Below, one piece after another: positions 6,169-13,732 of a stretch of DNA of 13,732 nucleotides (its first letter is position 1; each line of letters opens with the position of its first letter). The DNA is taken from NCBI GenBank assembly GCA_021780055.1, contig JAJXZM010000298.1:1-13732 (forward strand), written 5' to 3'. Position numbers and translations under genes: made by a program. Source of the stretch: Acidobacteriota bacterium. GTDB lineage: Bacteria; Acidobacteriota; Terriglobia; UBA7540. Under the pieces are notes generated by a model. The model was given only the letters and a program-made list of their open reading frames with translations. It did not search any database and had not been told where the DNA came from.

Positions 6169-8477
6169 CTATCGCTGGATTGTGGCCAGCGCATCGAACA
6201 GCTTGTCGGCTGGGATGCCTTTGGCGCTGACCACCGCCGGCTCCGTATACAAATCAAGCGAACCGCCTTTCAGCGGCTGGCCAAATTCGTCCAGCCACAC
6301 AAGCCCCTCTCCGCCGGGCTGCAAGGCATGTTTCGAAGCCGGAAGGTCCGTCCACACTACGGCCACCGAGCCCCAGTCACTTGAAATGATGGTGCCGGCC
6401 ACACCCCGTTGCAGGTGTTCAAAAAGGGTGTCCATGGCATAGCTGGCGGGATTGTGTTCCACCACTTGTGCCGACGGGTGTGCAACTTGGCGCACCAGTT
6501 CACTCCACCGGCTGCTAAGAACCTCGGGATCCGGGATGAGAAGCCTGCCTTTCGGACCGGCGCGGGAGGCAAATTCATTCTGCTTTTCCCACTGGTAGCG
6601 TGCGAGCGCCAGTTCGATTCCCAGCGCCACTCCGGTCTCGGGATCGTGCCGCGCTTTCCATTGGCGGTAGAGCAGTTCACCTTTCAACAGATGGTAATAG
6701 AGCTTGACCTGGCGCACGGTGAAGTCCATGGATTTTTGCTCGCCTGCCAGGCGTTCACGATAGATGCCGTTGCTGCCGGATCGCGCAGCCTGATTCAGCA
6801 GATCAGCAGCCTTTTCGAGCGGTCCGGTGACGGCCGACTGAAGGTTCCGGACGCGAAACTCGATCGCGCTGTCGCTTTCACGATCGATTCCAAGCGAGTC
6901 CCACGCGTCGCCGGGATACTGATACGGACAGATTTTCAGCACGTCCTTAAGTCCAAGGTTCAGTTCCCGGAAATATTCTTTCAGCCCGGGATCGCCAAAG
7001 TACATGGCTGCATACTCGTCAAGCGACTTCCACAAATCACGATCAGGATTCCACAGGGCCTCTGCGTAGAGAAACATGTCCGTCATGGGGGTCGTGAAAT
7101 TGCTGGTATTTGTCATTAGCGATCCCACGCCGGAGATGCCCAGCCGGTGGTAGTACCGCGCGTCCTGGCTGATGACGCCGGGGAGTGGCGGATCGGTCAG
7201 GTTCTGAAAAAGGATTTCATCCGTGTAGTACTCAAACACCTCGGCGTCCGTCCGGTCAAATTCGGGGAGGGCCTTCTCGAGGGCTTTGCTGTATTGCCGG
7301 TTCAGCGGGCAGGTAGGGTCGTCAAGCGCGTGAGCATAGCAGCGCTCGCGCGGCGCGTAGAAGAAAGCGATGCCGGGCGCGGGCTTCACAACGCGAGGAG
7401 GAAACACGGTGTCGTGATACGCAAGAAAGGACAGCCTGGCATCAGGCAATTTCTTCCGTAGCCGGCTGATGACATCGTTATAAACCAGCAGGGCCTGGTC
7501 GGAGGGCGTGTATTGCTCCTTGCCGGGATCGTGGCTCCAGCCGCCGCCGCTGATGTCGTCCGCCCACAGGTGGAATAAAGTTGCGTCCGGCATCTTCAGA
7601 AGATAGTTCACCGCGCCTGAAGCAATGTAGTTGAGCGCATCCGAGTTAAAAGGATCGAGGTTGTAATCGTTCACCCGCCGGCCGTTCTCGTCGATCCGAA
7701 ACCAGTCCGGGTGGGCCTTAATCAGGTTCCGCGGAAGAAAGCTTGAGAGGAAATGGCCTCCCACTTCGATTTCGAAGCCGCGTTTTGCGAGTTCAGGCTG
7801 GAGTTGCGGCCGAAGGTTGATGTACCAGTCACGCGCCGGCCAGGTGTAGTGGAACATGATGCAGTTCAGGCACAGCTTCGCGGCGAAATCGATCCAGTCT
7901 TCAACCGATGTGTAGTTGTTAGGCCAGTAGAAAAGGATTCGTTTGCGGAAAGCGGGCGACTGGGAGATTTTGTATGTTTCATTCCAGTTGAGCGTCGCGT
8001 GAGGGACAACCTCGTTCCTGCTGCCGGGGAAATACCAACGCACTCCCAGGCGCTCAAGGAAAGCGTAACAGGCGTAAAGGTCGCCGCGGTCGCCTTTGCC
8101 CAGCAGCACGATGTCCGGTCCAACGCTGCGAATGATGAAGCCGTCTTGCTTCAGGCTGCTTAAATCGCCGCGGAGTTTTTGCGCCTCGGCGGCCGACGCA
8201 CCAGCCGGTATTTCTGCGACATAAATCCGATGCTTCGCGGAAACATCGCCGAGGGTTACGTCGTTGCCCGTGATTTTTTCCAGATATCGCTGTAACTCTT
8301 GGGCCGCAAAGGCAAGCACGGGACCTTGATTCTTACCCCCCCCACGACGGAGACCGAATTCTGCGGCGAAGGCGATTCCTCAGCGTAAACAATTCCCGCC
8401 GGGCCCATCAGTAGGGGCCCCGTGAAAAACAGGCACACAAGTGCCTTCGGTAACAAGGTGTCTTTCAGAAATCTCAT
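6169..8477 (-). CDS. Exported DUF4838 / GH67-like glycosidase-family protein, split by a frameshift at a G8 tract
   Basis: Two frames together make one gene. The first starts at ATG 8477 and encodes a clean signal peptide (MRFLKDTLLPKALVCLFFTG ... GIVYA, then EESPSPQNSVSVVGG). The second is open from upstream of 8336 to TAG 6169 and carries the body: an alpha-glucuronidase-like N-domain (AAQELQRYLEKITG ... RWYFPG) and a barrel-like region with YWPNNY, FHYTWPARDW, NLDPFNSDALNY, LWADDISGGGW and SFLAYHD. The only start in the body frame is GTG 8319, without a ribosome binding site and missing the first strand of the N-domain. The frames meet at eight G residues (8343-8336). Nine G would give VVGGGKNQGPVLAFAAQELQ and a 769-residue exported protein; six would also join them. 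The family is thought to act on glucuronate-containing or related glycans; the substrate is unknown. GAGAAG six bases before ATG 8477 is a modest ribosome binding site. Confidence 0.75.
8336..8343 (-). repeat. G8 homopolymer at the frameshift junction of the DUF4838 gene
   Basis: Eight consecutive C on the plus strand (G on the coding strand) lie exactly where the signal-peptide frame must change to the body frame. In the present state the leader frame continues out of register and stops at 8256 after 73 residues. One added G or two lost G would restore the full protein. Such tracts are typical of sequencing errors, but also of slipped-strand phase variation and transcriptional slippage. Confidence 0.8.
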
Positions 8478-8620
8478 GATTCGCTTCTCTCTGGTCTGGT
8501 AAATCCGTCGAGCGATCCCGGCCTTCAGTTTAGGTTCGCACAGGTCTTCAAACCGGCCTCGTTATCGACAGGCATTCTACTTGAATTCACCGGCTCGCGC
8601 TCAAATTGCCGGCCTGATTC

Positions 8621-8634
8621 CGAAGCGTGCTTCG
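8621..8634. repeat. Hairpin CGAAG-CGTG-CTTCG in the spacer between the M1 peptidase and DUF4838 genes
   Basis: Five-base perfect arms around CGTG, in the 262-base spacer downstream of the peptidase stop codon. There is no T-run on the minus side, so it is at best a weak transcript-end or processing structure. The rest of the spacer shows no gene and no clear promoter. Confidence 0.3.
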
Positions 8635-8739
8635 AGTGTTTTATGCATTGGTCAAGAGGAGAAACCGCAGTGACGGGGTCTGGCAGCAGATTCAGTATTC
8701 CGATTGGCCGAGGTCCCATCCGTATCCAGCGTCTGCGCC

Positions 8740-11295
8740 TTATTCATGAACCACGGCCAGCAGGTTCCGCCTGGCGTCAATACTAACGTTGCTGGGGTGG
8801 AAGGGAAGTTGAAACCGTGCACTTCGGGTGGTAGATCCCTTCATCTGCACAAATCCAAGGCGGCCCGTTTTTCCTTTATAAGTGAAGTAGAGGGGCACAC
8901 CCATCTGAAATGAGTCCGAAACACCTGACTGCGTCAAATTAAATGTGACCGTAGTCTTGCCGTTGCCCGCATCCTGAAGCTGGTAGCTGAAGTTGTAAGT
9001 CGGCGTCTCGTCGCCGTACACCCATTCCTTAAAAAACCAGTCCATCGGTTGGCCTACGTGCTTCTCCACAATGTGCTGGAAGTCGGCGGTGCTGGCGTTC
9101 TTGCCCGCGTAAGTGCTGGTGAAGTCGTGCATGATGCTGATGAAAGTGGCATCGGGATTCTTGGCTTTCGTATCCTCCAGGATCATCCGCAGCATTTCGA
9201 GCACATAGGCGCCCTTTTCATAAATCAAGAGCGTGGACGCGTTGGGCTCCAGGTAGGAATTCAGCTGGTCGTTGAGGACGAGGGGGCCAATATCCACCGG
9301 CCGTTTTCCTGCGCGGTCAGTGCCCAGAAGCCACTTGCGTTTGATATCCCAGAAATTGTCCCATTTCTTGGGCTCGCTGGCCTGAAGATAAAGGGCCGAG
9401 GAAAATTCCGCGAAGCCTTCAGAAAGCCACTGGTCCCGATAGGTCTTCCATCCCACCAGATGACCCCACCACTGGTGCGACATCTCATGGGCTGCGACCA
9501 GGTCGTAGAACTCTTGTTCTTCAGCCGTGTCCTGCAAATGCAGGTTGTTGCGCGTAGTGGCGTCCAGCAGGGAGTCGTAGGGAAGAAAGATCAGAGTGGG
9601 CCAGCTCTGCGCATAGCCACGGATCGGTTGTTCGGTGACGGAGACGGTCTTGAACGGCAACGGGCCAAAATAATCCTCATACAGGCGCATCGCGGCAAGG
9701 CTGACCTTGGCTGCATATTGTGCGTTTGAAGCTGTGTCAAAGCCCCCGGTCAGGATCGCATATTGCGCTTCGGCGTTGCTCCGGGTGGCCAGCCCCGCAA
9801 TGTCGAGCTCATTCTGGACTTGTTTCAGTTCATTGGGTATCTCTTTGCCGGCGTAAGCGGTGACAGTCAGTTTGGGGTCAGACGCTGATTTCGTGACAAA
9901 GTCACCGTAGTTAAAGCCGACGACCGTAAAGGGGATTTGTGATTCCCACTCGGTGGTCAGGGCGCCTTGGTCTTTCTGAGTTTTCACCAGGCGGCCCGTG
10001 GCTGCCATCTTGTATTTCTCGGGGCACGTGATGCGCAGATGAAATTCCGTGCGATCGTACATATTTCCAAAGCTCGGGTACCAGGATTCGCGTGAGGTCA
10101 CATAATAGAGCCCGCTACCTCTCTGCTTGATGATGTGGCTTTCGGAAGTGGAATCTTCGGCGTAAGTAATCTTCAGAGTGAAGGAGTGCCCTGGCTCGGC
10201 AGGGGCCGGTAGGATCACCCATGGGTCGCTGTCGAGCTTGCGGTCTTCCTGGATGAAGTCGAGCTTGTTGCCGGCCCCATCGGTGACCGTTTGAATGCGC
10301 AGGACGCCGCTCAGACTCAGCGGAATCAGCCGCACGGGGACCGTAGGAACTTCCGCCTGCATTTCAGCTGTGGCGGAAAGCCTGGCGTGATTGTTGATGA
10401 TGGCGTCAATCGTTTCCTTGCTGCAGTGGGCGAGCAGCTTGATGTGGTCGGTGTGGGGATTCCTGGCGTATTCCGACAAAAGGTGAAATCCCGCCCACCA
10501 TTCCCAATAGTTGCCACGATTGTAGTGAATCAGCGTTTCTTCTTCGCCGTTGGGCAACGAGGGAAGCAGCGGGGATGGGCGGTTCCAGCTGATCACGAAA
10601 AGGAGGTTGCCCGAATGTCCGCCCTTGAAGTTTGCGAGAAAGAAGCCACGGCTGGTCGGGTCAGTAAGATCGGCGAGCATGCGCGCCGGAAGATTTCGCA
10701 TCTCGAAATTGCCTTTGCGAACATTGTCCGTCCAGTCGTTGAAACTCTCTGCGTATTTCTTTTGCGCGTCATCCAGAGTTTTTCCGGTTGTCGCGGCATC
10801 GCCCTGGGGTTTGAAGTCCATGAGCTTTCCGAGTTCTCCTGGGGAATCATCTGTAAAGAGGAAAACTGCCTGGTGAAACGTATCATTCAGCTTCGGACTT
10901 TTCGCAAACCGCGCGATCTGGTGTTGTTCGGTTGGAGTGGGCGGGTCCAGTGTGAAGTTCCCATCACCGGTAAACACCGCGCCGAGAACCTTGCCGGCCA
11001 CTGGGGCCGCCAGTGCCATGTGTCCATTCGTAAAATGGAATCTGGCGGCGTCTTTTTTCCAGTCCACATTTTCCGCCACTGCGAGCTGATTGCTACCGGC
11101 AAGCTGGCGAAGTTGTCCGTAAATCTTCAGCAGGCTGTCGGAGGATTGGTGCGTCAGGTCGACAGGCTGTGAGCTGGATTGTGAAGCAGTCGGTGGCGGA
11201 GTTTGCGGGCCTGCGGACTGGCCGTTGGCACTGACTGTGGCGATGAAAAACAAGAGTCCCGCTGACATAAGGACTTCCAGGAAAGCCTTGCGCAT
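8740..11295 (-). CDS. Exported M1-family metallopeptidase with an altered GAMEN-position motif
   Basis: An 851-residue zinc peptidase of the M1 (gluzincin) family. Residues 1-27 form a signal peptide (MRKAFLEVLMSAGLLFFIATVSANG), followed by a Pro/Ser/Thr/Gln-rich linker, a long N-terminal region and the peptidase core. HEMSH at 603-607 and E626 in WLSEGFAEF give the exact HExxH-18-E zinc site. Y692 in YEKGA is the expected transition-state tyrosine. The position of the usual GAMEN exopeptidase motif reads GYAQS (560-564), so the glutamate that holds the substrate amino terminus is replaced. Endo- or altered exopeptidase activity, or a non-standard substrate, is inferred. Length is typical for bacterial M1 proteins with an extra N-terminal domain. 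GGAGGT at 11306-11301, five bases before the ATG, confirms the start. It probably acts in the periplasm or outside the cell. The DUF4838 gene follows on the same strand after 262 bases. Confidence 0.88.
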   Translation of the reverse strand: MRKAFLEVLMSAGLLFFIATVSANGQSAGPQTPPPTASQSSSQPVDLTHQSSDSLLKIYGQLRQLAGSNQLAVAENVDWKKDAARFHFTNGHMALAAPVAGKVLGAVFTGDGNFTLDPPTPTEQHQIARFAKSPKLNDTFHQAVFLFTDDSPGELGKLMDFKPQGDAATTGKTLDDAQKKYAESFNDWTDNVRKGNFEMRNLPARMLADLTDPTSRGFFLANFKGGHSGNLLFVISWNRPSPLLPSLPNGEEETLIHYNRGNYWEWWAGFHLLSEYARNPHTDHIKLLAHCSKETIDAIINNHARLSATAEMQAEVPTVPVRLIPLSLSGVLRIQTVTDGAGNKLDFIQEDRKLDSDPWVILPAPAEPGHSFTLKITYAEDSTSESHIIKQRGSGLYYVTSRESWYPSFGNMYDRTEFHLRITCPEKYKMAATGRLVKTQKDQGALTTEWESQIPFTVVGFNYGDFVTKSASDPKLTVTAYAGKEIPNELKQVQNELDIAGLATRSNAEAQYAILTGGFDTASNAQYAAKVSLAAMRLYEDYFGPLPFKTVSVTEQPIRGYAQSWPTLIFLPYDSLLDATTRNNLHLQDTAEEQEFYDLVAAHEMSHQWWGHLVGWKTYRDQWLSEGFAEFSSALYLQASEPKKWDNFWDIKRKWLLGTDRAGKRPVDIGPLVLNDQLNSYLEPNASTLLIYEKGAYVLEMLRMILEDTKAKNPDATFISIMHDFTSTYAGKNASTADFQHIVEKHVGQPMDWFFKEWVYGDETPTYNFSYQLQDAGNGKTTVTFNLTQSGVSDSFQMGVPLYFTYKGKTGRLGFVQMKGSTTRSARFQLPFHPSNVSIDARRNLLAVVHE

Positions 11296-11702
11296 GAGGC
11301 ACCTCCAGGAGCAATGAAAGCCGAATTAATTTTTGCCTTGCTTTGCGGTGACCGCTTCCCGGGTGCCGTTGAAGGTTTAATCGCGCACGGTGGAGGACCG
11401 ACGTGATCAGCCAGTCCACCAGCGGGTGGCCGCTTTCGAACATTGTCGCAGATGCAATCGCTGCAACAGCTTGTGGTTCACTTCAATCGAATAGAGTCCG
11501 ACCGAGGTGGAACACAGTCAAATCTTGGCACGAGAATACTACGGACCCACCACTCGATCAAGGCATTTATTGAATCTTTCTGAAGTCTTTCTTCCCTTTA
11601 CGGTGTTGCATATCATTGCCGCGGCCGATATGATGGCGTCCTCGCGATCATATCCAGGGCGGGTGCGGGTGTTCCATATTCTTAAGGCAGAAAGGATTCG
11701 TT
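11296..11702. other. Divergent regulatory spacer between the M1 peptidase and GH28-like genes
   Basis: About 400 bases with no supported gene; a plus-strand frame at 11507-11755 overlaps the GH28-like start and lacks family features. The half nearest the GH28-like gene holds a hexamer array and a candidate promoter (11606-11654). The half nearest the peptidase gene holds only its ribosome binding site and an AT-rich patch (TTAATTTTT, about 11326-11334) that may include a -10 element on the minus strand. Confidence 0.45.
11606..11654 (+). promoter_or_regulatory. Candidate promoter with a CATATC / GATATG / CATATC operator-like array
   Basis: Three copies of one hexamer alternate in orientation: CATATC at 11609-11614, GATATG at 11627-11632 and CATATC at 11649-11654. 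The second pair extends to perfect eight-base arms, GATATGAT (11627-11634) and ATCATATC (11647-11654), 12 bases apart; the first pair is also 12 bases apart. TTGCAT (11606-11611) and TATGAT (11629-11634), spaced 17 bases, form a possible promoter with a poor -35 and a good -10. The array overlaps both boxes and ends about 50 bases before the GH28-like start codon, which fits regulation by a transcription factor. Confidence 0.4.
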
Positions 11703-13337
11703 ATGACGGACCACATTGCAAACATCAATATCAGCAAGCGGCAGGCACTCCATAAAATGTTCGGACTTGGAGCGGGACTGGCGGCAGCGGACCTTGTGCT
11801 CCCGGGCGTAAGCCGTGCGGCAGGGCAGGGGCTTCCCGCAGGTGTGCCGATGCCCGGCATTCCGAACCCTATGCATGGTGCGGTCGTGTTCAACGTGCGT
11901 GCGATGGGTGCCGCAGGTGACGGCAAGACGGTTGACACGCCGGCCATCAACAAGGCAATTGAAGCCGCGGCCGCCAGCGGCGGCGGGACAGTGTTTTTCC
12001 CGGCGGGCATTTATCTCTGCTACTCGATTCATCTGGAGAGCAACGTTGCGCTCTATCTCGACCGCGGCGCCACCATCCTGGCCGGTGAGACCGGGCAGGG
12101 CGGCAACTACGATGCGGCCGAAGAAAATCCCGAGGCCGGCAAGTACGAAGATTTCGGCCACCGGCACTGGCACAACGCCTTGTTGTGGGGTGTGGGAATT
12201 CATGATGTTTCGATTCTTGGCCCGGGGCTCATCTGGGGCAAGGGGCTCACACGCGGACGCGGAGAGTCGGACCCCGGTGTGGGCGACAAAACCATCAGCT
12301 TGAAGAATTGCCACAACGTGACGATCCGCGATGTCTCGATTCTTAAAGGCGGCCACTTCTGCGTTCTTGCAACTGGTGTGGATAATTTCACGATCGACAA
12401 TGTTGTGATGGATACGGACCGCGATGGCATTGACATCGATTGCTGCCACAACGTGCGCGTTTCAAACCTGACGGTGAACTCGCCGTGGGATGACGGCATC
12501 TGCCCAAAAAGTTCCTACGCTCTCGGCTACGCGCGCCCTACGGAGAAGCTGACTATCGTCAACTGTCTTGTCACAGGCGGTTACCAACTCGGGACGGTGC
12601 TCGATGGCACCTTCAAGCGCTGGCCGGAGGGCGAGCGGCCTTTCCCCACCGGCCGCATCAAGTGCGGCACAGAATCGAACGGTGGCTTCAAGAACATCAC
12701 CATTTCCAATTGTGTCTTTGAGCATTGCCGCGGCCTGGCCCTGGAGACGGTGGACGGTGCGCTGCTGGAAGATATCGCCATCAGCAACATCACCATGCGC
12801 GACATCCCGGACCTGCCCATCTTTATGCGGCTGGGCAGCCGGATGCGAGGGCCGGAGGGCAGGGCAATCGGCCAGTTGCGGCGCGTCAGCATCAGCAACC
12901 TGGTGGCTCACGACACCGGAGGCCGTTTCTGTTCAATCCTGAGCGGAATTCCCGGCCATCCTATTGAAGACGTCCGGCTCAGCGACATCATCATCTACAA
13001 CCAGGGCGGCGGCACCAGTGAAGATGCTGCCATCAAGCCCGAGGAAAAAGAGAATGCGTATCCTGAACCCAACATGTTCGGGCCTATGCCCGCGTATGGG
13101 TTTTACTTCCGGCACATCAAGGGCCTTCAGGTGAGCGACGTAGAGGTGCGAACGATGAAAGAAGACGCACGCCCTGCTTTCGTCTTGGAAGACGTGGAGA
13201 ACGCTGATTTCGTTCACGTCAAAACGCAGCCCGGCACGGGCGCATTCGCACTTGATCAGGTGAAGGACTTCAACGTTTACCTGAGCCGGCCGGTCCCCGA
13301 AACCCATCTCGAAACCGCGAACGGAAAGAAACTCTAA
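11703..13337 (+). CDS. Exported GH28-like glycoside hydrolase (polygalacturonase family, parallel beta-helix)
   Basis: A 544-residue secreted beta-helix protein. The N-terminus has KRQALHKMFGLGAGLAAADLV (residues 12-32), which resembles a Tat signal with KR in place of RR. FNVRAMGAAGDGKTVDTPAINKAIE (63-87) and GGGTVFFPAGIY are the standard opening of GH28/pectate-lyase-like proteins. Catalytic-region candidates are DTDRDGIDID (237-246, the NTDGxD position) and SPWDDGIC (260-267, the DD pair D263/D264). GRIKCGTESNGGFKNI (317-332) occupies the region where classic enzymes have GHG and RIK. The family cleaves galacturonan or rhamnogalacturonan; this divergent set of motifs leaves the exact bond open. 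AAAGGA at 11691-11696, six bases before the ATG, fixes the start. It is transcribed away from the M1 peptidase gene. It would supply uronates for the carrier encoded at 3413-4732 (inference). Confidence 0.85.
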   Translation: MTDHIANINISKRQALHKMFGLGAGLAAADLVLPGVSRAAGQGLPAGVPMPGIPNPMHGAVVFNVRAMGAAGDGKTVDTPAINKAIEAAAASGGGTVFFPAGIYLCYSIHLESNVALYLDRGATILAGETGQGGNYDAAEENPEAGKYEDFGHRHWHNALLWGVGIHDVSILGPGLIWGKGLTRGRGESDPGVGDKTISLKNCHNVTIRDVSILKGGHFCVLATGVDNFTIDNVVMDTDRDGIDIDCCHNVRVSNLTVNSPWDDGICPKSSYALGYARPTEKLTIVNCLVTGGYQLGTVLDGTFKRWPEGERPFPTGRIKCGTESNGGFKNITISNCVFEHCRGLALETVDGALLEDIAISNITMRDIPDLPIFMRLGSRMRGPEGRAIGQLRRVSISNLVAHDTGGRFCSILSGIPGHPIEDVRLSDIIIYNQGGGTSEDAAIKPEEKENAYPEPNMFGPMPAYGFYFRHIKGLQVSDVEVRTMKEDARPAFVLEDVENADFVHVKTQPGTGAFALDQVKDFNVYLSRPVPETHLETANGKKL

Positions 13338-13388
13338 AAGGTGCTGTGAAACTGATACCGGCTATCAATCCGGGCTCCGCGCCAGCCA

Positions 13389-13448
13389 TTCCGGCCCCGG
13401 TCAACGGGCCGGATCCTTCCCTTCGGGGTGGGGCAAACTTCGCGAAGT
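13389..13448. terminator. Hairpins at the convergence of the GH28-like gene and the right-edge gene
   Basis: TCCGGCCC (13390-13397) and GGGCCGGA (13406-13413) are perfect eight-base arms around an eight-base loop, about 50 bases past the GH28-like stop. A second structure, ACTTCGCGAAGT (13437-13448), is a perfect 12-base palindrome followed by GTTTCTCT. Neither has a strong T-run. The position between converging genes suggests they mark or protect transcript ends on both sides (inference). Confidence 0.4.
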
Positions 13449-13521
13449 GTTTCTCTGAAATCAGGGCGAGCACCCACGGGCAATCCATGCTTTGATTGGC
13501 CGTGGTATGTCCTGCGTCAAT

Positions 13522-13732
13522 TCAGTCCGGCTGTGCAGCCTGTGCCGGGCGCTGCCGTCGCAGCGGTGCAGCGGCATAGTAGGCCACAAAACCCGCCACG
13601 ATAGCCAGCAAGCCGAAATGCAATCCGTTCATGCCAAAGATAGTCTCATGCTGGCTGCGAATGAGTGAAAGGGTCAGCAGGAAGCTTGGGCAAACGCCCA
13701 CCAGGATGGCGCCGGCAAGTCCGCCGGGCACG
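13522..13732 (-). CDS. C-terminal fragment of a membrane protein, probably a sodium:solute symporter
   Basis: The frame enters from beyond the right edge and ends at TGA 13524-13522, giving 69 visible residues. Two hydrophobic segments are seen: GGLAGAILVGVCPSFLLTL and FGLLAIVAGFVAYYAAA, joined by SLIRSQHETIFGMNGLH, then a short charged tail PLRRQRPAQAAQPD. The pattern of a PGGLAGxxVG helix, then FGMNGLHFGLLA and a basic tail resembles the last two helices of SSS-family symporters, which take up sugars, sugar acids or other solutes. With so little visible this is tentative; another multi-helix transporter is possible. No start codon can be assigned. It converges on the GH28-like gene. Confidence 0.5.
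   Translation of the reverse strand, partial: VPGGLAGAILVGVCPSFLLTLSLIRSQHETIFGMNGLHFGLLAIVAGFVAYYAAAPLRRQRPAQAAQPD

Noticed and set aside
6409..7119. Long plus-strand frame (236 codons) antisense to the DUF4838 gene, and similar long antisense frames at 9049-9729 and 10291-11172.
   Set aside because: They mirror the codon pattern of the true minus-strand genes, which carry family motifs and signal peptides; antisense shadows of GC-rich genes explain them.
8525..8719. Minus-strand 64-codon frame between the M1 peptidase and DUF4838 genes.
   Set aside because: No ribosome binding site, no recognisable domain, and it reads like common non-coding spacer translations.
11507..11755. Plus-strand frame overlapping the start of the GH28-like gene.
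   Set aside because: It covers the operator-like array and the GH28-like ribosome binding site, shows no domain, and is out of frame with the clearly supported gene.

Overview
The window looks like a chromosomal segment of an Acidobacteriota-type, Gram-negative, carbohydrate-degrading bacterium. This is inferred from gene content: a DUF6807 (PmoA-like) protein, an ExuT-like MFS carrier, a secreted carboxypeptidase-regulatory/TPR protein, a DUF4838 glycosidase-like protein, a divergent M1 peptidase and a GH28-like enzyme, most with export signals, in moderately GC-rich DNA with long spacers. No tRNA, rRNA, CRISPR array, insertion sequence or phage gene was seen.

Layout. (1) 1-162, minus: N-terminus of a Wzz-like polysaccharide chain-length/export protein, cut by the window edge. 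(2) 163-1150: a gene-poor divergent spacer with two candidate operator dyads and a candidate promoter. (3) 1151-4732, plus: DUF6807 protein, 5-deoxy-glucuronate isomerase (iolB) and an ACS-family (hexuronate-type) transporter; the transporter has its own near-consensus sigma70 promoter. (4) 5056-6081, plus: exported CarboxypepD_reg/TPR protein. (5) 6169-8477, minus: DUF4838/GH67-like exported protein split by a frameshift at a G8 tract, preceded on the same strand by (6) an exported M1 metallopeptidase, 8740-11295. (7) 11703-13337, plus: exported GH28-like pectinase, divergent from the peptidase gene and with an operator-like hexamer array in front. (8) 13522-13732, minus: C-terminus of a membrane protein, probably a sodium:solute symporter.

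Working model (inference): an acidic-sugar/pectin utilisation neighbourhood. The GH28-like and DUF4838 proteins would release uronic-acid-containing sugars outside the cytoplasm, the ACS-family carrier would import the acid sugar, and IolB plus the DUF6807 protein would handle unusual uronates. There is no SusC/SusD pair and no other inositol gene in view, so the IolB substrate is open.

The most striking observation is the DUF4838 gene. A good signal peptide and the conserved body lie in different frames that join exactly at eight consecutive G residues (minus strand). One extra G, or two fewer, would restore a complete exported protein of about 770 residues. This is either a sequencing/assembly error, a recent inactivation, or a phase-variable or slippage switch.
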